Positions 35,363 through 43,328 are shown, numbered from the stretch's first letter. The stretch: 64,000 nucleotides of DNA from Streptomyces sp. NBC_01750 (GCF_035918095.1 NZ_CP109137.1:2544001-2608000), one strand, 5' to 3'. The notes: generated by a model not told the origin, from the sequence alone. Numbers and translations are program-made.

Positions 35363-35537
35363 GACCGCCTCCGCTCCGGGGCTGTAAACCGCGTATACCG
35401 CTTGGCCTGCCCTTCACCGTACCCACTGAGGGTGACCGGCGGTTCACTAATCATCAGCCGCCCGGAACGGTTCTACATCCGACCGTGAATCCAGGCTCCC
35501 CACTTGGCCGAGCGGCCCCAAGTTCCGTACGCCCGAT

Positions 35538-35569
35538 CCGGGTTCGGGCATTCCTGTGCCCGAACCCGG
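35538..35569 (+). promoter_or_regulatory. Leader hairpin before the 35592 gene
   Basis: CCGGGTTCGGGCA and TGCCCGAACCCGG form a perfect 13-bp inverted repeat with a TTCCTG loop, 22 bases before the start codon, in the divergent intergenic region. It may be an attenuator or the operator of the HTH-TPR protein. Confidence 0.5.
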
Positions 35570-35591
35570 CCGATCAGAGACGGAGACCCCG

Positions 35592-36332
35592 GTGACCATC
35601 ATCGACACCACCGCCACGACCACGGCGATCACAGTCGCGCTGCCCGAGGCATTCGACGAGCGCTGGAGCCGCCTGCCCGGCATCCAGGTCGAAGGCCGGC
35701 GCATCACCATCGACCCGGCAGAGTACTTCTTCCGCTTCGAGTCCAACACCTGGCTCGTCGCCGACTGGGAGCTCGTCAAGTCCCAGCTCCTGGAGGCAGA
35801 CGAGACCACAGAGAGTGCGGTCGAGCAGCTCGCCCTCGACTTCATCAAGGCCCACGCCACCTCCACCTCGGATGCGGCCCGTGTCCTGGCCACCGCGTAC
35901 GAGGTGTACGCCTACCTGTTCCGCGTGCCGCAGATCACCGCCAGCCACCTGCGCATGCTGCGCGAGGCGGCCACGCTGATGGCCCTGAACAAGGTCGAGC
36001 TGGACGGGCACATCTCGAACGTCGGCCCGTGCTGGTTCTTCCCCGCTGCCACCTCCGTCGTCTTCGACCTGGACGACGAGACCGGCGGGATGCTCGACGA
36101 GGTCTACCACGGCGGCTGGTTCAACGAGCACCGCCGCATCGAAGCCATCAAGGCCCACTCCGCGCTCGGCGGACGCCTTGTGCACGGCTGCCAGTCCGTG
36201 CCGGATCAGTCCGGCGGCGTCGTCGCACCCTACGGTGCGTCGATGGCCAAATTCCGTGACGACCTTGCCCAGTTCAAGGCCGGATGGATCGAGCAGGTCT
36301 ACGCCCACCGCGTGAGCGACCCCGCCGCCTAA
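35592..36332 (+). CDS. Uncharacterised protein, first gene of the divergent cassette
   Basis: 246 residues, not recognised. No signal peptide or membrane helix. Notable pieces are GRRITIDPAEYFFRFESNTWLVADWELVK (in parts), LDGHISNVGPCWFFPAATSVVFDLDDE, GGWFNEHRRIEAIKAHSALG and, near the end, PYGASMAKFRDDLAQFKAGWIEQVY. The C-terminal third reads like a helical domain. GTG 35592 has GGAG six bases upstream. It is followed by a hairpin and the APH-like gene, and shares its control region with the HTH-TPR regulator. Confidence 0.7.
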   Translation: MTIIDTTATTTAITVALPEAFDERWSRLPGIQVEGRRITIDPAEYFFRFESNTWLVADWELVKSQLLEADETTESAVEQLALDFIKAHATSTSDAARVLATAYEVYAYLFRVPQITASHLRMLREAATLMALNKVELDGHISNVGPCWFFPAATSVVFDLDDETGGMLDEVYHGGWFNEHRRIEAIKAHSALGGRLVHGCQSVPDQSGGVVAPYGASMAKFRDDLAQFKAGWIEQVYAHRVSDPAA

Positions 36333-36345
36333 CACCCGACCAGGC

Positions 36346-36379
36346 TCCGGGGCGGGCCGGCCACCTAGCCCGCCCCGGA
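36346..36379 (+). terminator. Intercistronic hairpin
   Basis: TCCGGGGCGGG and CCCGCCCCGGA form an 11-bp stem with a twelve-base loop between the unknown gene and the APH-like gene. It has no T-tract and may be an attenuator or an mRNA-stabilising structure instead of a full stop. Confidence 0.5.
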
Positions 36380-36403
36380 CGCCACCAATCCACGGAGCCC
36401 TCC

Positions 36404-37315
36404 ATGGACGAGAAGCTGACCACCGAACTCCTGACCCACCTGTGCGCGGTCAAGGGGCTGCCCCTGCCCGAGCGCGCCGAAGTGCGGGTGTGGTCGATGT
36501 CCGGCGTCGAACGCGTCACCTTTCCCGACCGCACGACCGCCATCTTCAAGTACGCCAAGCAGCCCTTCGACAACGAAGCCCAAGCCCTGCGCCTGGCCCA
36601 CACCCTCGGCGTCCCCGTCCCCGAACTGCGCGCGACGGCGATCCTGGACAGCTGCCTCGGCATGCTTCTCGAAGACCTCGGCGCCCCTACCCGCGAGGCG
36701 GATGACCTCGACGGTGTCGCTGCGGCCGTGGTCCTCCACGACACCCGCACCGCGCCAGCCCTGTCTCTGCTCGATGAGGGGCGCCTGAGCGGCCTGCCCG
36801 TGCGTGCCGCCCAGCACCTTGACCAGCTCCGCGCCACCGACCGCTGGCCAGACACCGCCGACATCGCAGACATGCTCGACCAGATCGCCAAGGCCGCTGG
36901 CTCCCGAGCCACCGGCACCACGCTCGCCCCGTTCGGCTGGGTGCACTCCGAGTTCCACCCCACCAGCCTCCACATCGGGGATCACGGCTGGCGTCTACTC
37001 GACTTCGCCCGTGCTTTCACCGGCCCCGGCCTGCTCGACCTCGCCTCCTACCACGGCACCACCGACGCGCCGAGCCCCATCCGACTGCGGGTGTTCCTGG
37101 AGCAGTACGTCACCGCAGGCGGCCACGAGGACGCCCTCGCCGCCCGGGGCGGCCTGGCGGCCGAGGCATGGGCCTTGGGCTGGCACCGCATGTGGGCAGT
37201 GGAGTGGTTCATGGACCAGGCCATTCGCTGGATCAACGACCCGGCCAAGGACCCCGCGTACATCCCCGTCGTCCGCCGCCACCTGAACGACGTGGTCCAG
37301 CTCCTGGAGGTCTAG
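36404..37315 (+). CDS. Aminoglycoside-phosphotransferase-fold protein with degenerate catalytic loop
   Basis: 303 residues with the kinase-like APH fold: N-lobe Lys in TTAIFKYAKQPF, GMLLEDLGAPT, catalytic-loop equivalent HSEFHPTSLHI and metal-site RLLDFARAFTGPGLLDLASY. Functional APH proteins have HxDxxxxN in the loop; here it is His-Ser-Glu with Ser in place of Asn, so phosphotransfer may be impaired or altered, while the DFA Asp is kept. GGAG stands before ATG 36404. The stop codon abuts the GTG of the methyltransferase gene directly, indicating coupling. Confidence 0.8.
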   Translation: MDEKLTTELLTHLCAVKGLPLPERAEVRVWSMSGVERVTFPDRTTAIFKYAKQPFDNEAQALRLAHTLGVPVPELRATAILDSCLGMLLEDLGAPTREADDLDGVAAAVVLHDTRTAPALSLLDEGRLSGLPVRAAQHLDQLRATDRWPDTADIADMLDQIAKAAGSRATGTTLAPFGWVHSEFHPTSLHIGDHGWRLLDFARAFTGPGLLDLASYHGTTDAPSPIRLRVFLEQYVTAGGHEDALAARGGLAAEAWALGWHRMWAVEWFMDQAIRWINDPAKDPAYIPVVRRHLNDVVQLLEV

Positions 37316-38080
37316 GTGCTCGCCCAGGTCTCCCCTTGGTACGCCCACGCTGCCCAGCGCATAGCCGCTGCTCCCGCCCACGCGTTCACCGCACCGACCC
37401 GGATGGAATGGAGCACCCACCCGGGCCTCGGTCCCGGCGCCGAGATTCTCGGCCCGGACCTGCGCCGCAAGCGCATCCTGGAGTTGGGCTGCGGCCCCGG
37501 CCACAACGTAGCCCACCTCGCGAAAGGCCATGAGGCCCGCGTCACCGGCGTGGACCTGGTCGGGCTCCAGATACGCCGTGCCCGCTCCCACTACGGACAC
37601 ATCGACGGCGCCACGTTCGCCGCCGACCACGCACTGCACCACCTGCAGGCCACCGGCCAGACCTTCGACGCGATCTACTCCGTCTTCGGCGCCATCGGCC
37701 TCGTAGACCCCGAACTCCTGCTCGCCGCCATTTCGCGCCGCCTGAAGCCGGGCGGTGTCCTGGCTTTCTCCGTCCCGCACCCGGCATGGGCTGGAAGACA
37801 TCCATCCGCTGACGATCGTCCGCGCGAGGACTACGTCACCATGCCCGACCACACCCGACTACCCATCGCCCGATGGGAGTTCGACGCCCACCGCTGGGGC
37901 GCCCACCTCGCCCGGACCGGCCTGCGCATCACGGCAGCTCTGGAGCTTCGCCACCCGCGCCGCGACTCGTGGCCGACCACCCTGCTGATCACCACCCGCA
38001 AACGCCCCGGAGGCACCGATGACCCTGCCCTACCTGCTGCTGGACATCGACGGCGTCCTCATACCGTTCCCGGCTGCTGA
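37316..38080 (+). CDS. Class I SAM-dependent methyltransferase
   Basis: 254 residues. SAM motif I is ILELGCGPGHNVAHLA near residue 47, acidic motif II VTGVDLVG, and post-motif FDAIYSVFGAIGLVDPELLLAAISRRLKPGGVLAFSVPHP in pieces. The acceptor is unknown. The start is immediately adjacent to the preceding stop; the 3' end overlaps the HAD gene by 62 bases in another frame, an unusually long overlap, so the last 20 residues (Arg/Pro-rich) may be a recent read-on. Confidence 0.87.
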   Translation: MLAQVSPWYAHAAQRIAAAPAHAFTAPTRMEWSTHPGLGPGAEILGPDLRRKRILELGCGPGHNVAHLAKGHEARVTGVDLVGLQIRRARSHYGHIDGATFAADHALHHLQATGQTFDAIYSVFGAIGLVDPELLLAAISRRLKPGGVLAFSVPHPAWAGRHPSADDRPREDYVTMPDHTRLPIARWEFDAHRWGAHLARTGLRITAALELRHPRRDSWPTTLLITTRKRPGGTDDPALPAAGHRRRPHTVPGC

Positions 38081-38576
38081 CGGCAGCACACCGCCCACCC
38101 ATGCCCGCCACACCGTCCTGCCCACCGGTCGGCACCTCAACGACCCTGTTCACGTCTGGCTCGACCCGAACCACGGCGGCCTCCTCACCGCCCTCCTGAC
38201 CAGCGGCCTCGTCATCCCCGTGTGGTGCACGAGTTGGTGCAAGGACGCGACCACGATCATCGGGCCCCTCCTTGGCCTGCCCGACTTCCCCTACCTCGAC
38301 CTCCCCCGCCCCCAGATCACCACCAGCCACCCGAACGGCTACCTCTGGAAACGCGACCATGTCGACCCTTGGATCGGCAGAAACCCCGTCGTCTGGATCG
38401 ACGACGACTTCACCGCCCTCGACCACATCTGGGCCGCTGAACGCATCTCCCGCGGCGATCCGACGCTGCTGGTGCAGCCCGACCCGTACGCCGGCCTCCA
38501 ACCGGACCACCTGACTCTGGTCCGAGAGTGGGCCGCTCGCCTTCGGGAGACGCGAGAGGCTGCCGACGCCGCGTAG
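38019..38576 (+). CDS. HAD-family protein of the Swiss-Army-Knife RNA-repair type (HAD_SAK)
   Basis: 185 residues. Motif I is LLLDIDGVLIPF, motif II lies in VWCTSWCKDA (Thr/Ser), and the terminal acidic motif is VVWIDDDFTAL; the short cap and the W-rich context match the HAD domain described in Swiss-Army-Knife RNA-repair proteins, also found alone in actinobacteria. A polynucleotide 5'/3' phosphatase role is possible but unproven. GGAGG precedes ATG 38019, inside the methyltransferase gene. It is the last gene of the divergent cassette and is followed by a hairpin terminator. Confidence 0.78.
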   Translation: MTLPYLLLDIDGVLIPFPAADGSTPPTHARHTVLPTGRHLNDPVHVWLDPNHGGLLTALLTSGLVIPVWCTSWCKDATTIIGPLLGLPDFPYLDLPRPQITTSHPNGYLWKRDHVDPWIGRNPVVWIDDDFTALDHIWAAERISRGDPTLLVQPDPYAGLQPDHLTLVREWAARLRETREAADAA

Positions 38577-38724
38577 TCTTTCGGGCGCGTGGGCGCAGGC
38601 TCATTTTTCGAACAGGTCCGGTCGCCACTCTCTGATGTCTGCCTCGAGTTTGCCGTCACGTACGTCGCCGAGTGCGGCCGCGTATCCGATCTCGATGGCA
38701 CAAGCGAACCCCGGGCCGTCTGTG

Positions 38725-38771
38725 GGCCGTCGGCCGTGCTCTTCCCTCGCCGGAAGGCACGGCCGACGGCC
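38725..38771. terminator. Bidirectional hairpin between cassette and acyltransferase gene
   Basis: GGCCGTCGGCCGTGC (38725-38739) and GCACGGCCGACGGCC (38757-38771) form a perfect 15-bp stem. It lies between the convergent HAD and acyltransferase genes. Confidence 0.75.
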
Positions 38772-38792
38772 GTTCTGTGCGCCCGGTCCGGA

Positions 38793-40604
38793 TCAGTCCT
38801 CGGACCGCTCGGACGCCAGCAGTTCCCGCAGTTCGCCCACCGCCTCACGCAGCCGGTCCGCGAACGTCCGCATCTGGTCGGCCACCGCCAGCGGTGTGCT
38901 CAGATAGATGTTGAACCTCTCGGGCAGCAGCACATAGGCCACGCCGATGCAGCGGCTGCTGGTCGAGCCGAAACCGAAGTACTGGATGTTCTCGGACGGC
39001 GCGGAGCTCGTGCTCAGGTAGTCGTCCCGCATCGTGAGCCAGCCCGGCGTCCGGTACAGCGCAGGCTGCTCCGTCACGCCCAGCTCCGCCCCGCGCCGGC
39101 GCTGGATCAGCTCCAGCTCCCACAGGTGCTGCTCGGGCGCCTGCCCGTTCTGGCACTCCTTCGCTCGCGCCACATGCTTCTCGGCGGCGGCCCGGAACGC
39201 GGCGCGCCGGGTCTGCGCATTCGCCGCAGGGTCGTCCATCGCCGCCACGAACTCCTGCGCCTCCGGGGTGACGACGCGCATCGCCTCCGTCCGCCCGCGG
39301 CGGTACTGCAAGGTGGCGATCGACTCGTACGTGGCGCCCAGGTGCCCCTTGGCCCGCTGATGGGCGAGCTGGTAGGCGACCTGGACAAACGCGTCCGGAG
39401 AGACCCGAAGCGCCTTGGCCGCCTTGCTGCCGAAGTCCTCGAACGACACCGTGCCGGTCGCGGTGGCCGCCCCGTACGCCGCGAAGGCGTCGGCGGCGGA
39501 GCGCACCTGAGCCCGCAGGACGTCGTCCAGCTCGAACACGACCGGCGCCAGCGTCGGCAGACCCTGCGGACGGGCTCCGGACTGCCGGGACTGTTCCTCG
39601 GCCGGGGCGCTGAGCAAGGCGTCGGTGAAGCTGAGGATGGTGGTCCCGTCCAGCTCGCAGTGCTCGACGTTGATGCCCGCCCGGCCGTCGGCGAAGACGA
39701 TGAAGGACACGGCCTTGTCGAACCAGCGGTTGCCGCGGTCGCCGTACAGCAACTGGTCGCAGGTCTCCTGGGTGTCCGCGGGTGCGAAGTCCTCCAGTGC
39801 GACGCAGAACAGCGCGGTCTCGACGTCGTCCAGTGCGTCGGCGTTACGGGGGTGACAGGCGAGGAGGGACTCCCGGGCTGCCGCCCACTCCGCGCGCGCC
39901 ATGGTGGTGAGGTGGCCCACCGAGGTGTCCGCGGCGGCCGGCTCGGCGCCGGCCTTCATCACGGCCCGCAGCCCCGCCTCGAGGTCGTCCAGGCTGTGCG
40001 GGACACCGCCCGGACCGAATACGTCCAGCTTGAACATGCCGCCCCGGAAGAACACCACGATGTGCCGTGCCTCGGACGGGCCTGGCCACTCCTCGGTGTA
40101 GGGGCTGCGGACGGTGTCCTGCTGCGCGCCGGGAATCCGGGTGGCGGAGAACAGGAACTTGTTCTGCACCATCGACTGGGGCCGCCCGCGCTGCGCCACC
40201 GGCACAATGAGCCCCTGATCGAGCTTCCGCTTGTAGTTGACGGCCCCGGCGATGAGCCCGGCTGCCCGCTCCACCTGCGCCTGGCCCGAATCCTTGAAGA
40301 GGAAGAAGAAGTTGGCGTTGAGCGCGATCCGGTCCCGGCGGCCCAGGTAGCGGTACGGCCAGAAGGTGTCGAGCCAGCTGTCTACGCCCTTGGTGGCGTC
40401 GTACGCCTCCAGCGCCGCGTGCAGCGCCCGGCCGGGGCCGTCGGGCCGGAGGAAGGCGGCGACCTCCGCTTCGGTCGCCGCCAGCTCGTCGGCGGTCAGC
40501 AGCGGAGCGCACCAGGCGAGAAACCTCTCGCAGCTCGCTTCCAGCGTAGGCAGCGGAATGCGCGGCAGGCTGTCCTCCTGAGCGAAGGTCGCGATGTCTG
40601 CCAT
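38793..40604 (-). CDS. Choline/carnitine-type O-acyltransferase
   Basis: About 603 residues, the usual size of the family. It shows LPRIPLPTLEASCERFLAW at the N-terminus, WLDTFWPYRYLGRRDRIALNANFFFLF in pieces, the catalytic His in GINVEHCELDG, and the C-terminal FGFGSTSSRCIGVAYVLLPERFNIYLST substrate/CoA region in pieces. These enzymes move acyl groups between CoA and the hydroxyl of carnitine or choline and are mostly eukaryotic. No signal or membrane segment. ATG 40604 has AGGGA too close; a TTG at 40619 with GAGAG upstream may be the real start. Last gene of the three-gene operon, 13-28 bases after the methyltransferase gene. Confidence 0.85.
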   Translation of the reverse strand: MADIATFAQEDSLPRIPLPTLEASCERFLAWCAPLLTADELAATEAEVAAFLRPDGPGRALHAALEAYDATKGVDSWLDTFWPYRYLGRRDRIALNANFFFLFKDSGQAQVERAAGLIAGAVNYKRKLDQGLIVPVAQRGRPQSMVQNKFLFSATRIPGAQQDTVRSPYTEEWPGPSEARHIVVFFRGGMFKLDVFGPGGVPHSLDDLEAGLRAVMKAGAEPAAADTSVGHLTTMARAEWAAARESLLACHPRNADALDDVETALFCVALEDFAPADTQETCDQLLYGDRGNRWFDKAVSFIVFADGRAGINVEHCELDGTTILSFTDALLSAPAEEQSRQSGARPQGLPTLAPVVFELDDVLRAQVRSAADAFAAYGAATATGTVSFEDFGSKAAKALRVSPDAFVQVAYQLAHQRAKGHLGATYESIATLQYRRGRTEAMRVVTPEAQEFVAAMDDPAANAQTRRAAFRAAAEKHVARAKECQNGQAPEQHLWELELIQRRRGAELGVTEQPALYRTPGWLTMRDDYLSTSSAPSENIQYFGFGSTSSRCIGVAYVLLPERFNIYLSTPLAVADQMRTFADRLREAVGELRELLASERSED

Positions 40605-40632
40605 TCCCTGACTGTTCAAATCTGCTCTCGAT

Positions 40633-41556
40633 TCAGATCGTGGGGGCGGTGGATTCCTCGCGGGCGGCGAGGCCCCCGTTCGGAGGGCCTGATGTGCCGT
40701 ACGGGCGGGAGAGGTAGAGCTGTGCGTAGAGCCAGCCTTCCGCCTCCAGGCCCTGCGCATCCACCCCTGCGGCCGACATTCTGTCCAGCACGAGCGCCTG
40801 CTCCTGCGGGGAGGCGAACCGCCGTTGTTTGAAAACCCCTTCGACACGGATGGTCCGGTATCCCAGTCCTGCCAGCGCGCTCTCGACGGGGTCGAACGGG
40901 AACATCCGCAGCACGAAGTGCGCCATCCAGGGCAGGCGGTCGCCCTGCGCCCGGACGACGCGCATAAGTGTCCGCTCGGTGACATAGCCGAGGCAGCCCG
41001 TCGATATCACCAGGTCCGTCCCGGCGAACTGGGCGCGCTGCCGCGGTGTCGGCTCGTGCGCTTCCAGGTCGGCGTGCACCGCGTCGTCGAGGAACCCGGC
41101 CTCGAGCGCGTAGGACAACGCGCTGCCCGAGGTGTCCAGGCCGACGAAGCGGATGCCGTGGGCGGGTTGGCGCGACCGGGACAGCTCCCGGTCCCGCGCC
41201 AGCAGGGCCGCACGAGTCACGGTCCCGGTCTCCACGCCGCCCACCGACTCGGTCTCCGCGTCGCCCAGCGCGTCGGCGTCGCCGTCCGCGCCGCAGTAGC
41301 GCGCGTACAGCTCGTCCATCGTCGCGTCGTACTTCAGCAGGGCGGCGTTGATTCCGTACGAGCAGCCTATGTCCAGCACTTTCGGCACGTCGACGTGCTG
41401 GGACTCCCGGTACTCCTTGATGAGCTTCGCGAAGTAGGGCTTGGCCAGTTGTGGAACGCAGTAACCGAGCGGGCGCAGCACGCTGAAATAGCTGCGCGGA
41501 TCGGGCTGGGTGTAGATGTGGTCGAGCGAGACTTTTCCGGTCGCGTCGAAACGCAC
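40633..41556 (-). CDS. SAM-dependent methyltransferase of the acyltransferase operon
   Basis: 307 residues. SAM site KVLDIGCSYGINAALLKYD near residue 60, then an unusual insertion rich in Asp/Glu (YCGADGDADALGDAETES) and the acidic motif RFVGLDTSGSALSYALEAG; DLVISTGCLGYVTE corresponds to motif IV. The N-terminus (HIYTQPDPRSYFSVLRPLGYCVPQLAKPYF, in pieces) is shared with a family I know only from biosynthetic clusters. GTG 41556 has GAGGAG. N- or O-methylation of a small molecule is likely; substrate inferred only from neighbours. Confidence 0.78.
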   Translation of the reverse strand: MRFDATGKVSLDHIYTQPDPRSYFSVLRPLGYCVPQLAKPYFAKLIKEYRESQHVDVPKVLDIGCSYGINAALLKYDATMDELYARYCGADGDADALGDAETESVGGVETGTVTRAALLARDRELSRSRQPAHGIRFVGLDTSGSALSYALEAGFLDDAVHADLEAHEPTPRQRAQFAGTDLVISTGCLGYVTERTLMRVVRAQGDRLPWMAHFVLRMFPFDPVESALAGLGYRTIRVEGVFKQRRFASPQEQALVLDRMSAAGVDAQGLEAEGWLYAQLYLSRPYGTSGPPNGGLAAREESTAPTI

Positions 41557-41625
41557 AGGGCTTACTCCTCGGTGGATCTCAGCGTGGGAAAACGGCCTGC
41601 GGCGACTGCACGTCCTCGCCGCTCG

Positions 41626-42495
41626 CTAATCCAGCAGTCGGTCGCCCCGGACGGCCCGGCCCTCGGCCGCCAGGTGCTCGGGCAGCACCCGGCCGAAGAG
41701 CTGCCGGGTCCGTGCCACGCTTCCGATGACGCCGGGGCGCTCGCTGTACGCGAATATCGCGGAGTGGCGCGCGACCTCGCCCCGCACGGGGCTCACCCGG
41801 TGCAGCGAGTAGCGGCCCTTGAACAGCTGCAGGTCACCAGGTTGCAGGGAGAGCCGTCTGGTCAACCGCTCGCCCCGGCCGTCCAGTACGTCCCGGACGT
41901 CGTCGAATCTCTCGTCGTGCGCGGACCTGATGTTCGGGCAGTACTCGAAGACGCCGCCGGCCTGCGCCTGCCGGGTGAGCATGCTCACGGTGAATTCGTT
42001 GGTGTCGAAGTGCCAGGGGTGCTCCATGCCCGGCGCGACGACGTTGAGAACCAGCCCGGAGAGCGGGTCCGCCAGCTCGTGCAGGTGCGGCAGTCCGAAG
42101 CAGCGGGCGACGAAGCGCTGGAACACCGGGTGGGAATAGAGCAGGCTGATGAGGGAGTCCGCGGGGATGCGGTCCCGCGCCACGAACGCGTTGCCCCGCT
42201 CGAAGCTCGTCCGGCCCGGGTGGTCCTCCGGCAGGGCCGAGTCCACCGCGATGTTGTAGACGTTGACCGTTTCGACGTCGAAGTGCGCCCGGGGGGCGAT
42301 GGCCGAGCACTCCTCTTGCAGGACATCTCGGAGCGACGGACGGATGAAGTCCGGCAGCACGGTGCAGCCGAGAGTCGACAATTCGCGCTGGGCACGGGCA
42401 ACCACGGCCTGTCCCTCGGCGCTCTCGATTTCCGGCAGGGGATAGCGAGCCGTGTCGACCACCTGGTCGAGCGTCATGGCTTCCAGAGTGCTCAT
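41626..42495 (-). CDS. Fe(II)/2-oxoglutarate-dependent oxygenase
   Basis: 289 residues with a double-stranded beta-helix layout. The iron ligands are His-x-Asp in HPWHFDTNEFT and the distal His in YSLHRVSPVRGE, followed by a 2OG-binding Arg (ARHSAIFAYSERPG). The sequence recalls the family that includes free-amino-acid halogenases of the BesD/HalD type, but the retained Asp argues for hydroxylation and against halogenation. GGAGAGGA precedes ATG 42495. First gene of the operon; with the methyltransferase and the acyltransferase it suggests synthesis of a hydroxylated, methylated, acylated small molecule. Confidence 0.8.
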   Translation of the reverse strand: MSTLEAMTLDQVVDTARYPLPEIESAEGQAVVARAQRELSTLGCTVLPDFIRPSLRDVLQEECSAIAPRAHFDVETVNVYNIAVDSALPEDHPGRTSFERGNAFVARDRIPADSLISLLYSHPVFQRFVARCFGLPHLHELADPLSGLVLNVVAPGMEHPWHFDTNEFTVSMLTRQAQAGGVFEYCPNIRSAHDERFDDVRDVLDGRGERLTRRLSLQPGDLQLFKGRYSLHRVSPVRGEVARHSAIFAYSERPGVIGSVARTRQLFGRVLPEHLAAEGRAVRGDRLLD

Positions 42496-42683
42496 TCGAT
42501 CCTCTCCACGTGCGGGCAGACCGTTTCGAGCCGGATGCCGCCGTCCGCCGCGCGTCTCCGTCTCCGACGCCCCAGCGGGGCGACCGATGCGGTCCGCGTG
42601 CCGTCCGGTCCTCACGCTCGGCTCTTCAGCAACTCCATGGGGGAGTACCACAGTTGAAGTTCCCACAGCACCGCCGCATTGTC

Positions 42684-42697
42684 TGTGACACGTCACA
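42684..42697. promoter_or_regulatory. Palindrome TGTGAC-AC-GTCACA before the oxygenase operon
   Basis: A perfect six-base inverted repeat with two-base centre, in the 244-base interval (42496-42739) between the HxlR gene and the oxygenase gene. It is a candidate operator for the operon; its protein is unknown. The remainder of the interval holds no gene I can support. Confidence 0.45.
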
Positions 42698-42739
42698 CTG
42701 TGCCGATGCGGCATACTCACTCCGCCCTGAAGTCACCGG

Positions 42740-43114
42740 TTACTCAGCGGGGCATGCCCAGGACTGCGGCGGGCGGGCGTCCACCGCGACCGCGAGTATG
42801 TTCTCCCGTCCCCAAGCACCCAGCGGCGCCAGCGCGTCATTGAGCGAGACGCCGAGCGAGGTCAGCGAGTACTCGACGCGAGGCGGCACCTCGGCGTGGA
42901 CCACGCGATGCACAATGCCGTCCGCCTCCAGCTCCCGCAGATGGGAGGAGAGGACCTTCTCGGTCACGCCAGGCACCAGCCTGCGCAGTTCCCCGAAGCG
43001 GCATGTCTGTTGGTTGAGCGCCCAGAGGATCAGTACCTTCCACTTCCCGCCGACCACGTCCATCGCCGCGTCGATCCCGCAGACGTACGCCCCCGGTCTC
43101 CCCAACTTCCCCAC
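42740..43114 (-). CDS. HxlR-family transcriptional regulator
   Basis: 124 residues from GTG 43114. The winged-helix core is complete: VCGIDAAMDVVGGKWKVLILWAL, RFGELRRLVPGVTEKVLSSHLREL, EADGIVHRVVHAEVPPRVEYSLTSLG. The GTG is chosen because GGAAGGGG lies upstream and the protein then starts just before the domain; an ATG at 43246 would add 44 unlike residues. HxlR members often respond to aldehydes, quinones or redox state through Cys; one Cys is in the first helix and one after helix 2. It lies upstream of the oxygenase operon in the same direction and divergent from the GNAT gene. Confidence 0.85.
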   Translation of the reverse strand: MGKLGRPGAYVCGIDAAMDVVGGKWKVLILWALNQQTCRFGELRRLVPGVTEKVLSSHLRELEADGIVHRVVHAEVPPRVEYSLTSLGVSLNDALAPLGAWGRENILAVAVDARPPQSWACPAE

Positions 43115-43271
43115 GCCCCACCCCTTCCGCCTGCTCGCTCGCCCTGGCCAACCACCCACTTCGGAGCGCGTACTTGATCGCTTCGGGGCCCGCGACAAGC
43201 CTAATCGGTAGGGCTGACACAGCCCGTGCGTCCACTGGTCGTCCACTGGTCGTCCACCGAGGGAAATGTAA

Positions 43272-43307
43272 TTGCACTAGTGCAAAATAAAATTGCCGCT
43301 AGTGCAG
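43272..43307. promoter_or_regulatory. Operator-like palindrome pair between HxlR and GNAT genes
   Basis: A perfect 14-bp palindrome TTGCACTAGTGCAA (43272-43285) is followed after seven bases by a degenerate copy TTGCCGCTAGTGCAG (43293-43307). The surrounding DNA is strikingly AT-rich for this genome. The pair lies just before the GNAT start and upstream of the divergent HxlR gene; HxlR is the natural candidate ligand. Confidence 0.6.
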
Positions 43308-43328
43308 AAAGGAGCTACCGTTCGAGCC

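Noticed and set aside
38589..40832. 747-codon open frame on + opposite the acyltransferase gene
   Set aside because: No motif; the minus frame is a complete choline/carnitine acyltransferase.
41626..42495. Halogenase identity for the Fe/2OG enzyme
   Set aside because: The facial triad Asp is present (HFD), which blocks the halide site.
42684..42697. Crp/cAMP site
   Set aside because: TGTGA and TCACA are separated by four bases, not six, so it is not a standard Crp box.
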